The notes under the pieces were generated by a model. That model saw nothing but the letters and a program-made list of their open reading frames with translations, was not told the DNA's origin and ran no database searches. The translations under genes were made by a program, and so were the position numbers. DNA of 64,000 bases. It comes from Calliopum simillimum (Eukaryota; Arthropoda; Insecta; Diptera; Lauxaniidae). Positions 57,160 through 64,000 of this stretch are shown piece by piece (position 1 is the stretch's first letter; each line of letters starts with the position of its first letter). The stretch spans positions 152,878,492 through 152,942,491 of the forward strand of contig OX638368.1 of assembly GCA_951812925.1 (NCBI GenBank), in the 5' to 3' direction.

Positions 57160-59080
57160 ATGGAAATGGCTTATTAATTTTGCGAGTGATTCTGTAAAGG
57201 GATTGAGGTTGGGTAAAATCCTTTTAATTGATATTTCTGGTTTAATAATCACATTAAAATCGATTGCAGAATGTTCAGAACGTATCAAAACAATGAAACT
57301 TAACTTGACAACCAATAAAATTTAGCATTTCTTTTACCTTTTAGATTTCTTGTAAAATTTTGTCATATACGATAATGTGCCCTTTCCTGTGGAGCATCAC
57401 AAATGATTTAACACACGGAGGTTTAGAAAGATGACATTTTTACATTGACAAGTATTTTGTTTTCGCCGAAGTGTAGCAACTTTAAAACATTGCATTTTAT
57501 GGCTTTCATATATTGTTTACTTATCACTAAAATGCTAAGAATATTTTTAGAAATATTTGTTTTCAGATTCTTCAGAATAATAAAACTATAAGTGGATAAG
57601 TAGCTACCTACTATTAAGGAATTTGTAGGTTTCATGCTCGAAATCATATTCAAAAATTAATGTCACGAAAAATTATATTTGAAATAAAATTTATTTCATT
57701 GACTTAAAAAAAATTATCCTGTTCTTTCCTTGAACAGATGCAGTATTGAAGCGTAGTGTTCCCCGGTTATAGAGACACCTTTATCAACATTATCCCTTCT
57801 AAGTTTCAAAAGAGTGTCGCCATGAATTTCCCTGCCGACTGTGACATGTTAAACTTCTGAGGCGGTGATGTGCCTTTTTTGTGTCACTGCAAAGACTCCT
57901 GATAAAAGATAAAGATCGAAAATAAATAAACAAACATAATGTTTCTATTTTTCTTCTAGCCCACTGACAGCACTTTTGTTAGTTCCTCCGTCTTTATGTT
58001 TATAGTTTTGTGGAGATTTTGCATTTTTATTTATATGATTATAAATAGTATAGTATTATGTGACAATTTTGTCGGATTTTGAAAAAACTCTCAACATCTA
58101 ATTTTAAATTGATGTTTATTTAAGTAATTTCGTTGGCAGTTCCTTTTTTTCTATTTTGCAACCTTTTTTGCCCACTATTCTTCCGTTTTTTATCCACGAA
58201 ATCGAAGTAATAACGGTTAGTTCATTGACGTTGTATAACGCTCATAAATATTTTCATTTAATGAGCATTTGAACTGCCCACATATAAAATCCGTTCAAAT
58301 TTCCTTATTTCCGCTGAAATTTTGATCCACTTAAAAAAAAAAAACATACTAAAAACTCTTACAAGATAGGATGCTGGCTACCATAGACAGCCTGCTTTAA
58401 GCTATAAAATAGTAACAACTTTCTAAAATCCATTGAATGTCAAAATAATTGCAAACTACTTACATCTTGAGTATAAATAAATTTTGAACTACGGTTATCG
58501 AATGCAAACTAAATCTGAGAGTAAAAGTGTGCGCTCGTACTTTGAAATTTGCTTACTTTGCACTCAAAGATACAAAAAAATCAAATCAACAAATAAAAGT
58601 AAAAATAGCAATAAAAATTGTGTGTGCAGTCAACGCCAAAAGCAACAAAATAAAATAATAAAAGTGAAAAAAAAAACTATAAATTGAAATAAGTGTCCAA
58701 GCATATTTTAAAAATCTTTTCAAATAAGGAAAAGAAAGCAATGCAAATTGGCAAATTCAGCCTGCTCACTAGCACTGCGATTTCTCCATTAAATCGCACA
58801 AGAAACCTTGCTAAATTGTCTATGAAGATTTGTTGTATATCATGTGGGAAGTCTGTCTATTTAAAGCAGTTTAGTTGGTATCATTTGGCGCTGAAGTCGT
58901 TGTAAAGTTAACTGTTTGCAAAGGCCAGGATTAATAGAAAACATGTAACATTGTTGTAGCAAAAGCCGAAGAGTTTCAGCTTTTAAAAGACCGCATAGAA
59001 AATTGAATAAACGAATCTCCATTGGTCTAAAGTCCAAATATTTTTGAGTACTCACATCATTTTTAAAAGTAACTATTGAG
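57160..59080. other. PACS intron 1, no feature recognised
   Basis: AT-rich sequence. Short lysine- or asparagine-rich frames near 58484-58905 are explained by base composition. Confidence 0.4.
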
Positions 59081-59082
59081 GC

Positions 59083-59765
59083 ATCCTTGCACATTAGTTC
59101 CACTCCAATACATTCGATTTTGCATGAACACTTAGTTGTAAAAAACGTTTGTACTCGTTGGAAACCCCATAATTTATCAATCGCTCAAAAAAAGGCTCGC
59201 ATCGTTTGGTGTAAGGAAATGATTAAAACATGGGTGGGTATCCCCATACGAGCTAAATCCAACAAAAGTTGTTCGTGTAAGAAGCACAGCGAAGCAAATG
59301 GTCGCCTTTTTCTTCGGCCGAATGGGTCATGTGGCCACTGTTCCGCTTGAACAATGTACGACTATCAATTCTGAGTGGTACACGACCATTTGTTTGCCGG
59401 AAGTCTTCGGAGAAATTCTTTAAACCAACCCCCGAAGACGAATCATTCTCCATCATGACAATGCGAGCTCTCATACATCTCGTGAAACAGGTGAATTTTT
59501 GAGCAGTCAAAACATCGAATTGATGACTCATCTTCCGTACAGTCCTGATTTGGCACCCAATGACTTCTTTTTGTTCCCGAACATCAAAGGTAAACTGCGT
59601 GGTCAACGATTTACGAGCGCCGAAGAAGCACTTGAAGCGTTCAAAAACCATGTTTTGGAGGTGTCTCAGAGGAATGGGAAAACTACTATGACAAATGGTT
59701 TGAACGAATGCAAAAGTGTATTGATAATCAAGGGGAATATTTAAAAAACAATAAAGCCATTTTCA
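59083..59765 (+). pseudogene. Mariner transposase, central and C-terminal part (D34D), broken
   Basis: It begins in the second helix-turn-helix with TIEASLHISSTPIHSILHEH and LVVKNVCTRWKPHNLSIAQK, nearly the same as the end of the frame at 43213-43602. A scrambled stretch follows that has lost the first aspartate. Then come IILHHDNASSHTSRETGEFL with the second aspartate and LPYSPDLAPNDFFLFP with the third, 34 residues apart. A final stretch, shifted by a base, reads YYDKWFERMQKCIDNQGEYF and is followed by TAA. The right end is close to the border of the next element at 59806. Confidence 0.8.
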
Positions 59766-59805
59766 ATTAAAAATGTTTGTTATTATTTGCTCTTCCCGAC
59801 ATATA

Positions 59806-61116
59806 CAGAGTGGCTGATTCGAAGTGTTACCAATTCAAAAGACTATATTTTTAGTTTTCATGCACAGATTTCATTGATCAAACGCTATAATTGTTGGGAA
59901 ATGTTCAAATTTTAAGAATCTGCTTGAGATTTTCGATATGGCCACCTTTGGCCTTAACTATGGCCCGTAGACGGTCGAAGAACGAGTCGCATGCTGCACG
60001 AATTTGATTTTGTGGAAGTTTGCGCCATTCTTGTTGAAGGGCCACTTTTAGCGCATCAACGCTCTGGTATTTTTTAGTCAAGACCTTCCTGTCCAACATT
60101 CCCCAGATTGAAAAATCCAGCGGAATCGCATCAGACGAATTTGAGAGCCATTGTTGAGCAGAAATGAAGCTAGGAACGTTTTTTTCTAACCATTCTTGAT
60201 TCACACGAGCTTTGTGTGACGGTGCCGAGTCTTGTTGGAATGTCCATGGCTTGCGACCGAAATGTTTGCGTGCCCACGGTAGTAAAGCACCCTCCAACAC
60301 TGATTCACGATACACCTGGGCGTTTACTTTGACGCCAGCGGCCAAAAAAACGAGTGGTGAGCGCCCATCAGCAGTCACTGCTGCCCAAACCATCACATGC
60401 GGTGGTGCCTGCGTCCTGGTGGCCAAACGAACATTCAAATTTTCGTAGGACCTCTGTCAAGTAAACCCGATCATTTTGTTTGTTTACATATTGCTAGATA
60501 CAGTAATTTTTCTCATCAGAGAAGACAATTTGTGACAGATTTCCGGCGGCGTGCAAGCGCAACAACTCCTTGGCTCTATCGAGCCTAACTTTTTTTTGAG
60601 CAAGAGTGAGATCATGCGCCTTTTGGAACTTGAGGGCCTTTAGTCCGAGCTTGTTTGACAATATGTGTTGCATTCGTTCACGCGATATTTTCAGCTCGGC
60701 AGCCATTTGTCTGCCACTGCGTCTCGGATTTCGCTCAATTCTGGCCTTCACCTTTCGAACCATTTCTGGTGATGTTGCAGTTATTTTCCGACCAGCACCA
60801 TGTCGTTTGGCAACGCTGCCGATACCATTGTAACGTGTTATGGTCCGATACACAAACATTTTATTCACTTTTAAATGTTTCAGCTCACGAACAATTGCTG
60901 GTTGCGATTTTCCAGCCAAATAAAGAGCAATCACACTATTACGTTTGAATTCCATTTCGAAAATTTTTTATTTTCAATAAATTGACGCGCAAATGCTTTT
61001 GGTTACTTGTTGACAATAGAATGAACTAACATCATGCCAATTTTTAGACAGCTGTCATGTTCCATCTGTCAGATAAGTCTATCTGAAGTTGGTAACAGTT
61101 CGAATCAGCCACCCTG
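59806..61116 (-). mobile_element. DD37D transposon, nearly complete (1311 bp)
   Basis: CAGAGTGGCTGATTCGAAGT followed by GTTACCAA at the left is matched inverted at the right end (CAGGGTGGCTGATTCGAACT, GTTACCAA). Both sides have TA (59804-59805, 61117-61118). A single transposase gene fills the minus strand. Its ends and length are what a full-length IS630-Tc1-mariner element should have. Confidence 0.9.
59905..60955 (-). pseudogene. DD37D transposase with one stop and one frameshift
   Basis: Starts MEFKRNSVIALYLAGKSQPA and goes through two helix-turn-helix motifs (MFVYRTITRYNGIGSVAKRH with GAGRK; RSGRQMAAELKISRERMQHI). The first aspartate lies in IVFSDEKN. The frame meets TAG at 60494-60496 and loses phase about 40 bases later, near 60452. 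It then runs cleanly to TAA 59905-59907 with HVMVWAAVTADGRSPLVFL, FQQDSAPSHKA (second aspartate) and AIPLDFSIWG (third). There are 37 residues between the last two aspartates. Only two lesions in about 1 kb point to a recent loss of function. Confidence 0.88.
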
Positions 61117-61118
61117 TA

Positions 61119-62440
61119 GGTAGTGCCCTACGTATTAAAAAAAAATAAATAAAAATTAAATAACACCCAAAAAAAATATTTACAAAAAGCAAAAAAAATA
61201 AAAAAAAAAATAAAAATGAAATAAAGATAGAGGTGTTTCTACTACATTGTTTTCAGCAAAACATTTTTGTTTTGTTAACACCCAATTATTTTTACTACTA
61301 AAGAAACAAAAAATTAAACCTTTAAGTTTCCAGGAGACTGAGGCCAGAAAACTGAGTTTCTTTTCACTTTTCAATAAATAAATCATCAATACAACGTTCA
61401 ATCATGAAATTTATGTTCAAATTATTATCAAAATGTTAAGTATTTGTAACCTTTAAATGAAATTATAATGATATAAAACAGCAACGCGCTAGATATGCTA
61501 ATTCATCAAAAATTTTAGATATTTTGATATGCCAGGAGGCCGAGTAAAATTTCGAATGACAAAGTTCAATTAAGTGTTTTTTAATAAAGTTGAATATTAG
61601 CTAATTGCGAAATTTGACAGTTACATTGAAAATCTATTAATTAAATTTCTTGTTTTCAGTACAAAGTGTACGTATGCACACTTGTTTTATTTAGCATTAA
61701 AACTTTAATTTATTGAAAGAGAGATGCCAGGAGACTGAGAATTTGGCACTTTAAAGTGCCATTTTTGCATGAAATCCCTTTGGGATCGAGCTTATTTTCA
61801 CTGTAATACTAGAAACAATTTAAGTGCTTAGTTTTGACCTAAAAACAATTCAATATATTTAGGTAAAATGTACAGAACACTCTCTTGAGAGTAGAATCAT
61901 AGAAACGTAGAAACATAGAAACGTAGAAACATAGTTGTATGTAATAATAAAAATTGAGTGTAAAAATTAAATATTAAATAAAATAATATGAAAATCTATC
62001 TACTAAATACTGTCTATAAAATTCATGTGCTTTTCCGTCAATATGTTCCTAATGACCTGTGATTTTCAAATCTGTTCTGAAAGCTGGTTTCAAAATAGAA
62101 TTTTTTTAAAAATTATACAATTGTCATATTGTTCAAGTCACTCATAATGCTTCGAAATTAATGTGAGCTTATTATTTTTCAGTGGGTGTTTTTTTTTTTG
62201 TTCAGAGCTTTAATGAAGTGTGCAAATTTTATTACATTCAGTTATTCATGAATCATGATTAAAAATGCTTCATTTGTATGAAAACAAAGAACTTTAGTCA
62301 TAATAAAATCGACATGCTTATTAATAAAGACAAAGGCAAGTCAAATGTCCGTCCATGCTATTTCATTTTCTTCTTTTCAACGCCAGGTTAAAACACGCTA
62401 AATGTGTGCTCAATAGTTTTCAATCAACCGCTAAGCAGCA
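61119..62440. other. PACS intron 1 with short repeats
   Basis: The phrase CCAGGAGACTGAG or a close variant occurs at 61332, 61541 and 61726. A minisatellite of the 8-base unit RTAGAAAC lies at 61898-61934. No gene is seen. Confidence 0.5.
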
Positions 62441-63120
62441 GCAGTTTTTTTTTTGCTTGTTCTTAACACACGGCTGGCTGCTTGGTCAACGAAATTACAA
62501 CGTTTAGCAAAAACGACAAAAAAAAAAAAAAAATATCCAACATTCTAGTAAAACAATGCAAAAAAATAACCACTAGAAACAAAGGTAGCATTGTATCAAG
62601 TTTCAGCATCACGGATGAAGACAACCAGAGCAGCGTTGAGTGTTGAATGCTTGGACAGACAGCTAAACAACAGTTTAGTGCTTGAAATGCCATCAAAGTT
62701 AAAAGTGCAAAAAAATTAACATGCAGGAAATACTCATCAGTCGTAAGCCATCAAACAACGTCTGTCTAACAGACTGTCTGTTTCTATCGTGTTTTGGTTT
62801 GGCTTTCACTGGCCAGTGCTCCGACTATTGTTGACAGCGGCTAAGAGTTGGTTGCGTTTCTTGTTGTTGTTTTTCTCTCTGTTGTCTTTTCGTGTGTATT
62901 TATTTTCCTTTTAGCTTAGCTATTGTATTGTACATACTAAGCTAACAATCTTTAAAAAAACAGCATTTGTTGAAGTATTAAGATAGCAGCTACAAGTCTT
63001 GAGTTTTTTTTAACGTCCCAGACTTCAATTTTAATGACGATGATTCATTTCACGTCATCGTCATCGTCGTTGCTTGATGCAGTATTTCCCGTTTTTGTTT
63101 TTGTTGCAGTGGCAAACGAG
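62440..63120 (+). other. PACS intron 1, more complex, possibly regulatory
   Basis: This stretch has fewer homopolymers and no paired repeats. It contains clustered words such as CAGACAGACAGC, ACAGACTGTCTGTT and GTCATCGTCATCGTC. It could be an intronic enhancer or an unannotated non-coding exon, but nothing in it is decisive. Confidence 0.2.
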
Positions 63121-64000
63121 ACACTGAAGAAAATTAATAATAAAATTCACAAATTAGTTTTCTGAAAAAATACCTACTTTTTAAATATGTAGACTAGACT
63201 CTTTTTGGAACTTCCATGATATTAACGCCCAAAAATCTGAAAGAGGGTGTCATGAAAGTGAGCTGAGATTTTTTCTATTTTTTTTAAGGTAATTTAGGGG
63301 TGGCGCAACGTCGATTTATGCAAAATTTCAGCTAGAAAAGTTTTTCCAAAACATTTTCACTCATTAAATACCGTTTTTATGTGTCTTTTTGACCCAATTA
63401 AAATAAAAAACTGGGTTATAATGGGTTATAAAGTAATAAAAATGCAATAAATAAGGAACAAAGTTTAGTAAATTTCGTGAATGATCTAAATGATCTTCAA
63501 AAAAATTGAAAAAATCTCAACTCACTTTTTTGACATCCTCTTTCAAATTTTTTGGCGTAGGGTTAACCCGGGAGATGTGGCACCCCTTTCAATTTCAATA
63601 CTTGCAGCTTTCATAGCATTCAAATATGGACGCAGTTTAATTCAGCTGCGTGAGAGACTTCATGGAGAGTGGCTCGTTTAGCTATAGTTGCAATAATTAT
63701 TTGTGTGTGGGATTTCAAAAAAAAGTTTTGGAAATGTAACGTCTGACTTTTGTTATACCGAAAGGGGGATATGGCACCCTATGACTACGGGTGACATGGT
63801 TCTGGTGGCATTCATCCCTTTGCATGTTATGAGGTATTTGGGTTTGCAAATACAATGCGCTTGAACGTACAGTCACTCCAGAATCGCAGAATTTAAATCA
63901 GGTAGGGCCTTAAGTACATTTTAAACTGATTAATTTGAAGTTTTCCCTTATATTTTAGAAAATCTTGTGAAACAAGTGACACACCGCAGAAATGGTGTTA
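63121..64000. other. PACS intron 1, no feature recognised
   Basis: No PACS exon or repeat pair was recognised. The frame at 63490-63681 has no known match. Confidence 0.4.

Noticed and set aside
63490..63681. 63-codon frame near the window end as a possible PACS exon
   Set aside because: It lacks the LCSLTL-type continuation expected after the first PACS exon and has no matching acceptor.

Overview
The window is insect nuclear DNA from a higher dipteran, most likely a tephritid fruit fly or close relative. It is AT-rich, has GT-AG introns and AATAAA poly(A) signals, and encodes four Drosophila-type proteins. All four recognisable host genes are on the + strand: the last two coding exons of ATP synthase subunit c (1-940), a complete five-exon cytoplasmic tryptophanyl-tRNA synthetase (4925-7711, 427 residues), a complete three-exon Mesp-family bHLH factor that I take to be sage (18298-26514, 363 residues), and the first coding exon of a PACS/KrT95D trafficking adaptor (40886-41109). 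The PACS gene continues past the window, so its first coding intron exceeds 22.8 kb. From memory, all four orthologues lie on Drosophila chromosome arm 3R (Muller element E).

The rest is mostly transposable elements, chiefly of the Tc1/mariner/pogo (IS630) group. A near-complete DD37D element (59806-61116) has only two obvious lesions. A DD37E element (49784-51002) has a shorter deletion derivative (45281-45764). Two mariner (D34D) remnants keep complementary halves of one transposase (43035-43777 and 59083-59760). A Tc1-like element in sage intron 1 (20339-24972) has been split by three further insertions. Fragments of non-LTR retrotransposons lie at 27.2-33.5 kb.

Two copies of a 1.2 kb element with very G-rich ends (30929-32123 and 55928-57153, opposite orientation) carry an 83-codon open frame and about seven copies of a GGGGCTAGTGTGGACA-type motif. 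A third element (23853-24754) uses a related motif (GGGGCAATGTCGTGCA). This looks like a transposon group defined by iterated terminal motifs and is my best candidate for something undescribed. Long-inverted-repeat (foldback) elements are unusually frequent: 20391-20540, 20855-21470, 21481-23126, 43984-44878, 52428-53391 and 53909-54590.

I see no prokaryotic features, CRISPR arrays or rRNA genes, and no tRNA gene I would defend. Host genes do not form operons here; each has its own start context, introns and poly(A) signal. Exon boundaries were read by eye from splice consensus, reading-frame continuity and family knowledge; no database search was possible.
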